From assembly GCA_029907205.1 (NCBI GenBank), contig JARYMI010000011.1:17483-81482 (forward strand): DNA of 64,000 nucleotides, written 5' to 3'. A model generated the notes under the pieces. It did no database searches, was not told the origin of the DNA, and saw only the letters and a list, made by a program, of their open reading frames with translations. Shown in pieces: positions 8,838-16,333 of the stretch. A program made the translations under genes and the position numbers. This DNA is from Clostridiales bacterium. Its GTDB lineage: Bacteria; Acidobacteriota; Aminicenantia; Aminicenantales; UBA8522. Numbering within the stretch: position 1 is the first letter of the stretch; every line of letters starts with the position of its first letter.

Positions 8838-9921
8838 CCGGCGATTGCTCGAAAACATCGACTGGTTCCTGGTTGGGCTTCTCCTTCTTAATTCTCTTTT
8901 TGGCGCCTTAATCATTTACAGCTCTTCTCATTACCTGCCGGGCAACTATGCATTGAGGCAACTTATCTGGATCGCCGCGAGCCTCATTGCCCTCTTTCTC
9001 TTTCTGGTCGTGGACTACAAGGTCTTGTTGACCTACTCCACCTATTTTTACGGCGCTTTGATGCTTGTTCTTGTCTTGATGCTTTTTACCGGCACCAGTA
9101 TTGCCGGGGCTAAAAGTTGGATAAGGATCAGCTCCTTTCAGGTTCAGCCTTCCGAGCTGGCTAAGATTGCTCTCATTCTTGTCCTGGCTCATTTTTTCTC
9201 AGAGCGCAAGACGAGCTATATTAGTTCGGGTACCGCGGTTCTCGGCTTCGGCTTAACCGCGGTGCCGTTTATCCTCGTGGCTTGTCAGCCAGACTTGGGC
9301 ACAGCCATGTGTTTCCTCCCTTTGCTTTTGGGCGCCTTGATCATGGCCGGACTCAGGCGGAAAGCGGTGGTCGTGATGGCAATCGTCTGCCTCTTGGCTG
9401 GGATCGCCGGCTGGAATCTTGCGCTCAAGGATTACCAGAAAAAGAGGCTGACGACAGTCGTTTTTCCCGGCAAGGATCCTCAGGGCGCGGGCTATCATAT
9501 TCTCCAGTCAAAAATTGCTATCGGGTCGGGCGGGCTTTTCGGCAAAGGGTTTAAGAAAGGAACGCAGAGTCAGTTGAGGTTTCTTCCTGCTCGCCACACC
9601 GATTTCGTCTTCTCTGTTGTCGGCGAGGAACTTGGGTTTATCGGCGTCGTGGCCGCGTTGCTGTTGTGCTATCTTTTTGTTTCAAGGATATTTCGTTCAG
9701 CCGGAAAATCGCGGGACCGGGCTGGAGTCTATCTCGTTTACCTCGTTGGGACGATCGTCACTTTTCAGATTCTGGTTAACGTGAGCATGGTCATCGGACT
9801 CTTTCCGATTGTTGGTATTCCCCTGCCTTTATTCTCTTACGGCGGCTCTTCCCTCCTGGCCAATTATCTGGGCGTAAGCCTGGTCTTGAACGTCAAGATG
9901 AGGCGGTTCGTCAATATTTAA
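8830..9921 (+). CDS. rodA: SEDS-family peptidoglycan glycosyltransferase RodA
   Basis: The correct start is the ATG at 8830 inside the end of mrdA; the open frame reaches back to 8737 but those 31 codons only shadow mrdA. The 363-residue protein has about ten membrane segments and the C-terminal SEDS signature VGIPLPLFSYGGSSLL. RodA polymerises lipid II into glycan strands and works with PBP2. The order mreBCD-mrdA-rodA is the classical elongasome cluster; minCD, found in some related clusters, is absent here. Confidence 0.95.
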   Translation: MIDRRLLENIDWFLVGLLLLNSLFGALIIYSSSHYLPGNYALRQLIWIAASLIALFLFLVVDYKVLLTYSTYFYGALMLVLVLMLFTGTSIAGAKSWIRISSFQVQPSELAKIALILVLAHFFSERKTSYISSGTAVLGFGLTAVPFILVACQPDLGTAMCFLPLLLGALIMAGLRRKAVVVMAIVCLLAGIAGWNLALKDYQKKRLTTVVFPGKDPQGAGYHILQSKIAIGSGGLFGKGFKKGTQSQLRFLPARHTDFVFSVVGEELGFIGVVAALLLCYLFVSRIFRSAGKSRDRAGVYLVYLVGTIVTFQILVNVSMVIGLFPIVGIPLPLFSYGGSSLLANYLGVSLVLNVKMRRFVNI

Positions 9922-10018
9922 GCGAGGTGTTTTTATTTTGCTCCGGCCTGTTCACTTTTCCTCCGCCGGGAGGGGGATAAAGCAAGATGGATAATCGGTT
10001 TCTTATAGAGGTCAAAAA

Positions 10019-12592
10019 ATGCCCAGGCGTGCGGCCATAAGCAGAAACGGAGACGTCGAGGCAATCTTGAAAGAGGTCGAGAAACCTGGCCGCTACATCG
10101 GCGGCGAATGGAATGAAATCAAAAAAGACCCTTCCCGCGTCGAGGCCAAGATCGCGCTTATTTTCCCCGATGTCTACGAGATCGGCATGTCCTACCTGGG
10201 GCAAAAGATTCTTTACTCTGTGCTGAATAGCTTTCCGTCCTTGCTGGCGGAACGCGTGTTCGCCCCCTGGCCGGACTTAGAGCAGAAGCTTCGCGAGCGA
10301 AGACAGTCCCTTTTTTCTCTGGAAAACAAGATTCCTCTTCGGGAGTTCGACATCCTCGGTTTTTCCCTTCTCTACGAGCTCAATTATTCGAACATCCTGA
10401 CCATCCTCGACCTCGGCCGGATCCCTTTTTATTCCGGAGACAGAAAGCGTGACGATCCTCTTGTTATCGCAGGCGGTCCGGCTGCGTTCAACCCTGAACC
10501 CTTGTCCGATATTTTTGATGCCTTTCTCATCGGCGACGGCGAGGAGGCTTTCCCGGAAATAGCCGACAAAGTTATCTCCCTGAGGAAGAAGAAAGCCAAA
10601 AGAGACGAAATCTTAGGCGCGTTGGCCGACGTTCAAGGCGTTTATGTGCCGAGCTTGTATTCCGCCTACGAGCCGCGCGGCTCCTCTCTTCTCGCTCGGC
10701 GCCCGGGCCGAGACGCTCCGGCGAGAATTCTGAAGAGAGTTGTTTCCTCTTTGAAGAGATTTGGTTTTCCTGAAAACATCGTGGTCCCGGACATCCAGAC
10801 GGTTTTCGACAGAGTCGCCGTCGAGGTGGCTCGGGGCTGCCCCCAGAAGTGCCGGTTCTGTCAGGCCGCCAGCATCTATTCTCCTTTCCGTGCTCTGAGT
10901 CCTGTCTCTGCTCTGGCCAAGTCTTGCCGGAGCCTTCGTTTGACCGGATACGAAGACGTTTCCCTCTCAGCCCTGTCGATCGCTGATTTTCCCTTCTTGG
11001 AGGAGACCGTTGACGCCCTGATGGAGGAGCTCGTTGCGGCCAAAATTTCTCTTTCGCTTTCTTCCCTAAGGCCAAAAGGGTTGTCTTCGAGCCTTGCGGA
11101 AAACATCCTCCGGGTAAGAAAAACGGGATTCACTCTCGTGCCCGAGGCGGGCACTGACCGTCTGCGCCGGGTCATCAACAAGAACCTCAGCAACCAGGAC
11201 ATTCTGGCCGCAGCCGAGAATGCTTTCCAGCGGGGGTGGCCCCTTCTCAAGCTTTATTTCATGATCGGCCTGCCGACTGAAAAAGAGACAGACCTCGAAG
11301 GAATTGTCGGACTGGTGGAGGAAATCACCCGGTTGGGCCGGGAGATCTTGAAGCGAACCCCGCGACTCAACCTCAGCCTGTCCTCTTTCATCCCCAAGCC
11401 CCACACCCCCTTCCAGTGGTTGGCTATGGAGGAAGAGGAGAGTCTGAGAGAAAAGCAACGATTTGTCCGCGTCCGGTTGCGCCGGATGCGGTCGGTGAAG
11501 CTCAAAGCACACCCTCTTGAAAATTCGCTTCTCGAAGCCGTTTTTTCGCGCGGGGACAGGCGACTCGGAGCTGTCCTTATCGAGGCTTGGAAACGAGGCG
11601 CGCGTTTTGATGGCTGGAAGGATTGGTTTGACTTTTCCCGCTGGCAAGCTGCATTCGCCTCAGAAGGGATGGACTCCCGGGCTTATCTGCGTTCACTGGA
11701 CGAGAAAACCGTCCTGCCGTGGAACCACATCGATTCCGGTGTAAAAGTATCTTTTCTGCATCGAGAATGGAAGAGGGCGCTGCGAGAAGAGCCAACAGCC
11801 TCCTGCCTGGATGCAGACTGCGATCAATGCATGGGATGTGTTTTTCCCCTGAAACCGAGGAAAAAAGTTTTTTCGGCGCGCCCCTCAAGACCTTTCCGCT
11901 GGCCGTCCTTTGGGAAAAGAACAGAAAAAACGATCCGTTATGAGGTCGTCTATTCAAAAACCGGTCGGGCCCGCTTCCTTTCGCATCTTGATGTTGCCAC
12001 CCATTTGCAACGGGCTATGCGCCGGGCGGGAATCGCAACCCGTTTTTCAGAGGGTTTTCATCCAAAGATGCTTATCTCTTATGCGCCTGCGCTTCCTTTG
12101 GGGATGGAGGGGGAAGCGGAATGCTTTGAATTCAAGTCATCTTTCGTTTTTGATGAAAAGGCGTTCGTATCCCGCGTCAACGCGTTCACAGGCTCCGGAA
12201 TCAGGATTCTCCAGATAAGAAAACTCACGGAGGAAGACCCGCCTTTGAACTCGAGGATCAGCCGGATTGTTTATTCCCTTGACCTCACCAGTCCAGACGT
12301 AAAAGAGGCGTTGGCTCATAGAAGAAAAGAGAAAGACTCGAGCCACCGGGAGGCGGTCGAATTCCTCGAGGCCGAGATGGCGGCTTTTGTGAGCTCGCGG
12401 CGAGCGACAGAAGTTGAGTTCACGGTTGACAGAAAAAAGAAGAAGCTTTTTCTCTGCCTGCCGGGTTCGCCTCGCGGCGGTCTTCGGCCTCAAGATATCA
12501 TTACCTCGGTCCTTGGTCTGGTCCGTCCCGTCTACGCCATGACGCGCGAAAAATTTATTTTCGCCGAGGACGAAAGAAGCGAGAGAAATTGA
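10019..12592 (+). CDS. Radical SAM protein fused to a DUF2344 domain (TIGR03960-TIGR03936 type)
   Basis: This 857-residue protein joins two families often encoded as neighbours. The N-terminal part has a B12-binding-like/YgiQ-type region and a radical SAM core with Cys274, Cys278 and Cys281 (CxxxCxxC) for the SAM-binding 4Fe-4S cluster. Near residue 596 a second group, Cys596, Cys601, Cys604 and Cys607, precedes the C-terminal DUF2344 domain (from about residue 640, with YSKTGRARFLSHLD and SEGFHPKM). Family knowledge: these proteins often sit between rodA and RNase G/ribosomal protein L21 genes. Here the rodA side is kept but rng and rplU are not downstream. The reaction is unknown. AGAGGT precedes the ATG. 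Confidence 0.85.
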   Translation: MPRRAAISRNGDVEAILKEVEKPGRYIGGEWNEIKKDPSRVEAKIALIFPDVYEIGMSYLGQKILYSVLNSFPSLLAERVFAPWPDLEQKLRERRQSLFSLENKIPLREFDILGFSLLYELNYSNILTILDLGRIPFYSGDRKRDDPLVIAGGPAAFNPEPLSDIFDAFLIGDGEEAFPEIADKVISLRKKKAKRDEILGALADVQGVYVPSLYSAYEPRGSSLLARRPGRDAPARILKRVVSSLKRFGFPENIVVPDIQTVFDRVAVEVARGCPQKCRFCQAASIYSPFRALSPVSALAKSCRSLRLTGYEDVSLSALSIADFPFLEETVDALMEELVAAKISLSLSSLRPKGLSSSLAENILRVRKTGFTLVPEAGTDRLRRVINKNLSNQDILAAAENAFQRGWPLLKLYFMIGLPTEKETDLEGIVGLVEEITRLGREILKRTPRLNLSLSSFIPKPHTPFQWLAMEEEESLREKQRFVRVRLRRMRSVKLKAHPLENSLLEAVFSRGDRRLGAVLIEAWKRGARFDGWKDWFDFSRWQAAFASEGMDSRAYLRSLDEKTVLPWNHIDSGVKVSFLHREWKRALREEPTASCLDADCDQCMGCVFPLKPRKKVFSARPSRPFRWPSFGKRTEKTIRYEVVYSKTGRARFLSHLDVATHLQRAMRRAGIATRFSEGFHPKMLISYAPALPLGMEGEAECFEFKSSFVFDEKAFVSRVNAFTGSGIRILQIRKLTEEDPPLNSRISRIVYSLDLTSPDVKEALAHRRKEKDSSHREAVEFLEAEMAAFVSSRRATEVEFTVDRKKKKLFLCLPGSPRGGLRPQDIITSVLGLVRPVYAMTREKFIFAEDERSERN

Positions 12593-12618
12593 CTTTGCCG
12601 TGGATTCCATTATATAAG
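12589..12618 (+). promoter_or_regulatory. Putative promoter of the acyl-CoA dehydrogenase gene
   Basis: TTGACT (12589-12594) overlaps the stop codon of the radical SAM gene; TATAAG (12613-12618) follows after 18 bp. An alternative TATATA box gives a 16-bp spacer. Confidence 0.45.
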
Positions 12619-12669
12619 GGAAGTGATTTTATCCTGAGATTCAAAGCGAACTGATAAAAGGAGGAAGCC

Positions 12670-13824
12670 GTGATCGATTTTAGCCTGACCGAAGAGCAGC
12701 TGGCGCTTCAGGCGATGGCCCGCGAATTCGCGTTGAAGGAAATGAGGCCGAATGCCAGCCGATACGACAAAGGGGATGCGTTTCCGGAAGAAATCATGAA
12801 AAAGGCTTTCGAGGCCGGTTTCATTACGTGCAATATTCCCGAAGAATACGGCGGAGGAGGCCTGAAGGAACTGGACGTCGCCCTCATCAGCGAAGAGCTG
12901 GCGGCCGGCTGCGCGGGCATGTTCACGACAATCATGGCCAGTTCGCTGGCCTTCACCCCGATCATCCTGTTTGGCACGGACGAGCAGAAGAAGAAATTCT
13001 TGGTGCCCTTCACCAAGAACATGTCCTTTGCGGCCTTCTGCCTGACGGAAAGAGAGGCGGGTTCGGACGCCGCCTCACTTAAAACAACGGCAAAAAAAGT
13101 CGGTGAGGAGTATATCATCAACGGTTCCAAGTGCTTCATCACCAACGGAGGGATCGCCAGCCTCTATGTTGTCTTCGCTAATTCAGACCCAGAGAGAGGG
13201 CCGCGGGGAGTGAGTGCCTTTATCGTTCCCAGGGAGACGCCAGGTGTCAGCGTGGGCAAAGAGGAAGACAAGATGGGGCATCGTGCCTCGAACACCGTGG
13301 AGGTGTTCTTTGAAGACGTCAAGATACCCCAAGAAAACCTTCTGGCCAAGGAAGGGATGGGTTTTCTGGTGGCCATGAAGACGCTCGATAAGACGCGGGC
13401 TTCGGTCGGGTCGGCCGGAGTCGGCGTGGCCAGGACTGCTCTTGAGTACGCCATTGACTACGCCAAAACACGGGTTCAGTTCGGCAAGCCCATCGCCACG
13501 TTCCAGAACACGGCCTTTAAAATCGCCCAGATGGCCATGGAAATCAACGCTGCCCGCCATCTCGTCTGGCACTCAGCCTGGCTGATGGACCAGGGAAAAC
13601 CCTGCGGCAAAGAATCGGCCATGGCCAAGTGTTTCGGCTCGGATGTGGCCATGCGGACGACGGTTGACGTTGTCCAGATTTTTGGGGGATATGGCTACAT
13701 GAAGGACTATCCTGTGGAAAAGCTCATGCGGGATGCCAAACTGCTTCAGATTTACGAAGGGACCAATGAAATCCAGAGGCTCGTCATTTCACGCGAAGTG
13801 ATCGGCCCGATCAAACAAGCGTAA
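12670..13824 (+). CDS. Acyl-CoA dehydrogenase (flavoprotein)
   Basis: The GTG start at 12670 follows a strong AAAAGGAGG. The 384-residue length and three-domain order (helical N-terminal, beta middle, helical C-terminal) are standard. Signatures include FCLTEREAGSD in the FAD-binding middle domain, ARTALEYAIDYAKTRVQFGKPI, and YEGTNEIQRL, where Glu363 is the expected catalytic base. The enzyme makes the alpha-beta double bond of an acyl-CoA and passes electrons to ETF. Chain-length preference (butyryl-type or branched) is not clear. It is a single gene here; a candidate ETF:quinone oxidoreductase lies at 38-40 kb. Confidence 0.93.
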   Translation: MIDFSLTEEQLALQAMAREFALKEMRPNASRYDKGDAFPEEIMKKAFEAGFITCNIPEEYGGGGLKELDVALISEELAAGCAGMFTTIMASSLAFTPIILFGTDEQKKKFLVPFTKNMSFAAFCLTEREAGSDAASLKTTAKKVGEEYIINGSKCFITNGGIASLYVVFANSDPERGPRGVSAFIVPRETPGVSVGKEEDKMGHRASNTVEVFFEDVKIPQENLLAKEGMGFLVAMKTLDKTRASVGSAGVGVARTALEYAIDYAKTRVQFGKPIATFQNTAFKIAQMAMEINAARHLVWHSAWLMDQGKPCGKESAMAKCFGSDVAMRTTVDVVQIFGGYGYMKDYPVEKLMRDAKLLQIYEGTNEIQRLVISREVIGPIKQA

Positions 13825-13833
13825 GAGAATTCG

Positions 13834-14235
13834 TTAAATCGTTTCTTCCTCGGTGAAAAACTCGGGGATGATGCCGAGGACCTCCACGCCCGCTCCCTTG
13901 GCGATATCGATGAGCTCGATGACCCGACTGTAGGGGAGCTTGGCATCCGCGCGGATGAAGATCGTCTTGTCCTGGCGCGCAGAATAAATAGACTGGAGCC
14001 GGTCCTGGAGCTGGCGCAATTCAATCTTCTCCTGATTAATCTCGACGGACAGGTCCCTTTTTAGGGTCAGGACGATGAGCCCGGCGGGTATCCCGCCGGA
14101 TGTATCGGCCTGGGTTTCAGGGAGTTTGACGTCAATGCCTCTTTGGACAATCGGCGTGATGACCATGAAGATGATGAGCAGGACGAGAAGAACGTCGCAT
14201 AACGGAACGACATTGGGTTCTGCTTTCGTCGCCAT
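13834..14235 (-). CDS. ExbD/TolR-family biopolymer transport protein
   Basis: The 133-residue protein has a short cytoplasmic N-terminus, one membrane helix (about residues 12-30) and a periplasmic domain. Asp14, within VPLCDVLLVLLIIF, matches the essential proton-path aspartate of ExbD/TolR. An AAGGAGG ribosome site precedes the ATG. ExbD normally works with an ExbB/TolQ channel protein to energise TonB or TolA, but neither partner is adjacent, so this copy must use partners elsewhere. It could serve the TonB-dependent-type receptor encoded at 41-44 kb, though nothing in the sequence proves that. Confidence 0.9.
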   Translation of the reverse strand: MATKAEPNVVPLCDVLLVLLIIFMVITPIVQRGIDVKLPETQADTSGGIPAGLIVLTLKRDLSVEINQEKIELRQLQDRLQSIYSARQDKTIFIRADAKLPYSRVIELIDIAKGAGVEVLGIIPEFFTEEETI

Positions 14236-14269
14236 ATTGGCCTCCTTCTAATCGACGCTTGGGAATGTT

Positions 14270-14299
14270 ATTTTATGATAATTATTTTCCCCTTGTCAA
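14270..14299 (-). promoter_or_regulatory. Putative sigma70 promoter of the exbD-like gene
   Basis: Perfect TTGACA (14294-14299) and TAAAAT (14270-14275) lie 18 bp apart on the minus strand, 34 bp upstream of the ATG. Confidence 0.6.
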
Positions 14300-14338
14300 C
14301 GCCTCAATTCCGCCAAAATGTCGAGATGGGGCTTTTCG

Positions 14339-14367
14339 TTGCAATCGCAAGAGCAAGCGTGTATCAT
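14339..14367 (+). promoter_or_regulatory. Putative promoter of the TIGR04076-like gene
   Basis: TTGCAA (14339-14344) and TATCAT (14362-14367) are separated by 17 bp, 21 bp upstream of the ATG. Confidence 0.45.
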
Positions 14368-14388
14368 GGAAGGAAGAAAGGAGATGGG

Positions 14389-14661
14389 ATGATAGAATTG
14401 AAAATTGAGGTTGCGGAAGTCAAAGAGCGCTGCGGGGCCCGGCACAAAGTCGGGGACAGCTTTTACATTCGGGGCGAAGGAACGATCGAAATTCCCGCCG
14501 GAAGAAAAATCTGCATCTATGCTCTGAACAGCCTGTTTCCGTTCCTGACAACAAAGCAGAGAGAGGATGAGTTGCCGGATGACGATTGGATTGCGGAGAC
14601 CGAATACCTCGCCTGCCCGGACCCGAAGGGCGTCGTGTTCAAGGTCATTCCTCTGGCTTGA
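14389..14661 (+). CDS. Small TIGR04076-family protein
   Basis: The ATG at 14389 is preceded by GAAAGGAG; the frame is open back to 14275 but that extension has no ribosome site. The 90-residue product shows the family pattern: a KHKVGD-like turn (HKVGDSFYI), then IYALNSLFPFL, and a C-terminal CPDPKGVVFKV. The function of the family is not established; a single small alpha/beta domain with a conserved Cys-containing segment is typical. It is a single gene convergent with the ACT-domain gene. No partner is evident from the neighbourhood. Confidence 0.75.
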   Translation: MIELKIEVAEVKERCGARHKVGDSFYIRGEGTIEIPAGRKICIYALNSLFPFLTTKQREDELPDDDWIAETEYLACPDPKGVVFKVIPLA

Positions 14662-14739
14662 GGGCGGAAGAAGCACAAGTCAGCGGACCTGCCGCTAAAT
14701 CTTATTATTCCGATAAAATCTATATAATCTATCGAAATA

Positions 14740-15135
14740 CTATCTAAGAGTGTCCAGGGCTTTCTTATGGTTGTCTGTCTTGAAGACGAGGAGGGCCCGG
14801 CCCAGCCCGGCCGATGTCCCGTAACAGTAATCGATGTTGACGATCGCATTCCCGAGGAGCGCGCCGATTTCGGCGCCAGCGCCGATCCGGTCGCTGATCT
14901 CGACCGTGACCACCTTGTTGACGGTCACTTTAAAGCCAAGCTGTTTAAGGGCTTTCTCTGCTTTCTTGTTGTCGGCCGTGATGAGCAGGAAATGCCCTTT
15001 TTTTTCTTCCGAATACGCGCACAAAGCCTTGAGGTTCACGCCCGCATTGGCCAGCGTTCCCAGGACGCGGCCAAGGATTCCCGGTTCGTTTGGTGTGATG
15101 ACATGGAGTTCTGTTTCTTCGTTGACGATATGCAC
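14740..15135 (-). CDS. Tandem ACT-domain protein
   Basis: The GTG at 15135, 7 nt after a textbook AAGGAGG, gives 131 residues; the frame is open to 15318 but runs through the promoter, so the longer form is rejected. Two ACT domains are visible, the first with the ligand-turn motif NEPGILGRVLGTLANAGVN (residues about 16-34), the second starting near residue 73 with ISDRIGAGAEIGALLG. Free-standing ACT pairs commonly bind amino acids and act as sensors or subunits; the ligand is unknown. It is divergent from a glutamine amidotransferase gene with which it shares a compact promoter region containing a palindrome. Confidence 0.85.
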   Translation of the reverse strand: MHIVNEETELHVITPNEPGILGRVLGTLANAGVNLKALCAYSEEKKGHFLLITADNKKAEKALKQLGFKVTVNKVVTVEISDRIGAGAEIGALLGNAIVNIDYCYGTSAGLGRALLVFKTDNHKKALDTLR

Positions 15136-15160
15136 GGTTTTCCTCCTTGAATACCGAAGC

Positions 15161-15189
15161 ATTATACCAAAAGAGCGGGGCGATGACAA
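15161..15189 (-). promoter_or_regulatory. Strong putative promoter of the ACT-domain gene
   Basis: Minus-strand TTGTCA (15184-15189) and a perfect TATAAT (15161-15166) are 17 bp apart. Its -35 box is 24 bp from that of the divergent amidotransferase promoter. Confidence 0.7.
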
Positions 15190-15194
15190 AAAAT

Positions 15195-15209
15195 TTCCGT
15201 CAAGCGGAA
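15195..15209. promoter_or_regulatory. Palindromic operator candidate between divergent promoters
   Basis: TTCCG and CGGAA are perfect 5-bp arms around a 5-bp centre. The palindrome is centred at 15202, almost exactly midway between the two outward-facing -35 boxes (15189 and 15214). This placement suggests a shared regulator site, but arms this short can arise by chance. Confidence 0.35.
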
Positions 15210-15213
15210 TCGC

Positions 15214-15242
15214 TTGTCCTCTTTTATCGCGATGGCTATAAT
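15214..15242 (+). promoter_or_regulatory. Strong putative promoter of the amidotransferase gene
   Basis: TTGTCC (15214-15219) and perfect TATAAT (15237-15242) are 17 bp apart, 29 bp before the GTG start. Confidence 0.65.
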
Positions 15243-15271
15243 GGAGGCTCATCTGGCTGGAGTCCTCAGAC

Positions 15272-15973
15272 GTGACATCAGGGAAAAAGAAAATCGCCAT
15301 CCTGAACAATTCCATCAACCCCGCTGTTTATAAGCCTATTGAACACTGGGAAACCTTCCTTGATGTCCCTTGGGAATCCTTCCGGGCTGTCGATGGTCAG
15401 TTTCCTGATTTGGCCGATGAATACAGCCACCTTCTCATCACGGGCTCGGAAGCTTCTATCGTCGAACGGGAGACCTGGGTCTGTGAGGAGATGGAGATAA
15501 TCAAGCAAGCGCTCGAAAAGGGCTTGCCCATCCTGGGAAGTTGCTACGGCCATCAGCTCCTTGTCCTGACTCTGCGCGGCCCCGCCCATGTCCGGCGCTG
15601 TTCCCGGCCAGAAGTGGGGTGGATTCCCATCCATGTTGTTCGAAGAAGCAACCTCCTTGGAGAAGCGGGGACAGCGTACGCCTTTTCCATCCATTTTGAT
15701 GAGGCCATCAACTTGGACGAGGATTTTATTATTCTCGCCTCCACACCCGCCTGCCCGGTTCAGGCCTTTGAGCTCAGGAACAGACCGGTTTGGGGGGTCC
15801 AATTCCATCCCGAAATCGGCATTCCTGCTGCTCAAGACTTGCTCCAGAACCTTGCCGGCCTTGGACTGGAGCACAGCCCGCTTTTTGAGCGGGCCCTGAG
15901 ATCAAGGCCGAAGGATTCTGGCATCATCCGGAGAATTGTCCGTTGCTTCCTTGAAGCTGGCTGTTGTTTATGA
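15272..15973 (+). CDS. Class I glutamine amidotransferase-like protein
   Basis: The GTG at 15272 gives 233 residues. The fold is a class I glutamine amidotransferase: nucleophile Cys91 in GSCYGHQLL, and His179 and Glu181 in QFHPEIG complete the triad. The protein stands alone without a fused synthetase, as in the GMP-synthase-like amidotransferase group (COG0518). Such stand-alone members hydrolyse glutamine or gamma-glutamyl compounds; the true substrate is not predictable. The gene is divergent from the ACT-domain gene across a 136-bp region with back-to-back promoters, so the two may be co-regulated. Confidence 0.85.
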   Translation: MTSGKKKIAILNNSINPAVYKPIEHWETFLDVPWESFRAVDGQFPDLADEYSHLLITGSEASIVERETWVCEEMEIIKQALEKGLPILGSCYGHQLLVLTLRGPAHVRRCSRPEVGWIPIHVVRRSNLLGEAGTAYAFSIHFDEAINLDEDFIILASTPACPVQAFELRNRPVWGVQFHPEIGIPAAQDLLQNLAGLGLEHSPLFERALRSRPKDSGIIRRIVRCFLEAGCCL

Positions 15974-15999
15974 GAACGCTGAGTGGCCACCAAAATCGA

Positions 16000-16157
16000 A
16001 TAGAATCACCCGACGGGTCTTGTCCCGGTTAGCCCCAGGAGACCTTTGCGGAGACTCATGCTTGCTCCTCTCCTTAATTCCATGAAGAGGGAATAGTGGT
16101 CAGCGTCTATGGAAAGGTCGGTCGCTGAGCCACGCCACCCATCAGGTGTCGGCTTGC
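16000..16157. repeat. Noncoding repeat copy A with inverted ends
   Basis: The left end (ATAGAATCACCCGACGGGT, with the 12-base CACCCGACGGGT at 16007-16018) and right end (CCACGCCACCCATCAGGTG, with ACCCATCAGGTG at 16137-16148) match the two ends of copy B at 19394-19457. Within copy A the two ends pair with each other in 10 of 12 positions. About 118 bp lie between the ends here, against about 29 bp in copy B. Confidence 0.4.
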
Positions 16158-16231
16158 CGCGCCTGTCTTGCAGAACGGGACGCTCTTTTTCTCCGTAAGA
16201 AGTTTCCAGCAATTTTGAGGGGCGTTTTTTC

Positions 16232-16260
16232 TTGACAAACAATGCATTTTTTATTATTTA
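16232..16260 (+). promoter_or_regulatory. Putative promoter of the PKD-type secreted protein gene
   Basis: A perfect TTGACA (16232-16237) is followed after 17 bp by the poor TATTTA (16255-16260); TATTAT is also present at 14 bp spacing. The leader to the GTG is about 65 nt. Confidence 0.4.
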
Positions 16261-16333
16261 ACTTAAAGGAACAAATAAAAAGGCGTTCCTAGGAGGTTCT
16301 ACTGCTTATAAGAAATCAAATAAGGAGGAATTC

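Larger units (their letters stand above)
15974..16333. other. 360-bp intergenic region with a repeat and a promoter
   Basis: No convincing gene is present; a 78-codon minus-strand frame at 16006-16242 has no ribosome site or recognisable domain. The region holds repeat copy A (16000-16157) and a promoter candidate near 16232 for the downstream PKD-type gene. Confidence 0.6.

Noticed and set aside
9987..10040. 17-codon frame overlapping the start of the radical SAM gene
   Set aside because: No good ribosome site; AGAGGT fits the main ATG at 10019 better.
14682..14696. AGCGG/CCGCT hairpin between the convergent TIGR04076-like and ACT genes as a terminator
   Set aside because: The stem is only 5 bp with no clean poly-T on either strand; too weak to call.
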